A stretch of 64,000 nucleotides of DNA, from assembly GCA_917880885.1 (NCBI GenBank), contig OU862928.1:6095721-6159720 (forward strand). Reading direction: 5' to 3'. Of this stretch, positions 63,925 to 64,000 are shown one piece after another (positions within the stretch are counted from its first letter, which is position 1; each line of letters begins with the position of its first letter). A model generated the notes under the pieces. That model had not been told where the DNA came from. It saw only the letters and a program-made list of their open reading frames with translations, and did no database searches. This DNA is from Limnephilus marmoratus. Taxonomy: Eukaryota > Arthropoda > Insecta > Trichoptera > Limnephilidae. A program made the position numbers and the translations under genes.

Positions 63925-64000
63925 TCTATCTATATAAATAAAAATGAATCGCCGAAATGTATGTACGTGCATAACTTCCGAATGACTGCAGCAAATTGGA
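63925..64000 (+). mobile_element. Helitron-like 5' end, runs out of the window
   Basis: A|TCTATCTATATAAATAAAAATG, AATCGCCGAAATGTATGTACG and CATAACTTCCGAATGACTGC match the 5' ends at 57127 and 60038. Confidence 0.7.

Overview
This window looks like a gene-poor, AT-rich stretch of an arthropod nuclear genome, most likely an insect. I recognise no host protein-coding gene. Nearly everything that can be identified is a transposable element, a tandem repeat, or a broken piece of one, on both strands and often nested. The arthropod reading rests on short interstitial TTAGG/CCTAA tracts (the canonical insect telomere unit), on the mix of non-LTR retrotransposons, tRNA-derived SINEs, piggyBac-like, hAT-like, mariner and Helitron-like elements, and on the absence of operons or bacterial signals. 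The species cannot be named from the sequence.

Layout: 0.3-5.5 kb holds non-LTR tails, an hAT-like MITE with a clean 8-bp duplication (1480-1791), half of a Penelope-type foldback, a tandemly duplicated segment split by a 5'-truncated jockey-type LINE with a 17-bp target duplication (3226-4853), and a Penelope-like GIY-YIG endonuclease remnant. At 5.5-10.1 kb a SINE is interrupted by a CAGTGGCGTAG-ended MITE, which is itself interrupted by a nearly complete LINE with an intact 980-codon ORF2 (6742-9684). At 10-19 kb there are SINEs, an 18-bp minisatellite, a dispersed satellite-like family, nested hAT-like MITEs, a minisatellite built from the C-terminal end of an RTE-like LINE (16136-16712), and foldbacks. 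At 19-30 kb there is a piggyBac-like MITE, an unusual foldback whose ends are tandem arrays (20151-21082), several SINE copies and TIR elements. At 30.5-35 kb a Helitron-like element carries a SINE that carries a LINE, followed by an RTE-like LINE split by another LINE. At 35-44 kb there are LINE tails, MITEs, three SINE copies and a decayed mariner. At 44.3-48.1 kb a LINE with a zinc-knuckle ORF1 and a twice-frameshifted ORF2 sits inside a tandem array. At 48-64 kb there is a second mariner, LINE fragments, a SINE containing CCTAA repeats, a foldback with hammerhead-like cores, a second piggyBac-like MITE, nested Helitrons and a recent 208-bp tandem duplication.

Recurring families, named here for convenience: SINE A (tRNA-like head, about 400 bp, more than ten copies); SINE B (no clear tRNA head, about 330-430 bp, about seventeen copies or fragments); LINE C (five copies of a 3' end). 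SINE B and LINE C share almost the same last 85 bp, including a two-tier hairpin, the pattern expected if LINE C enzymes mobilise SINE B. The most unusual signals are that LINE/SINE pair, the foldbacks with hammerhead-ribozyme-like cores near a Penelope-like remnant, the LINE-derived minisatellite, the foldback with tandem-repeat ends, and CCTAA repeats replacing part of a SINE. All clade assignments are by eye from motifs; no searches were run.
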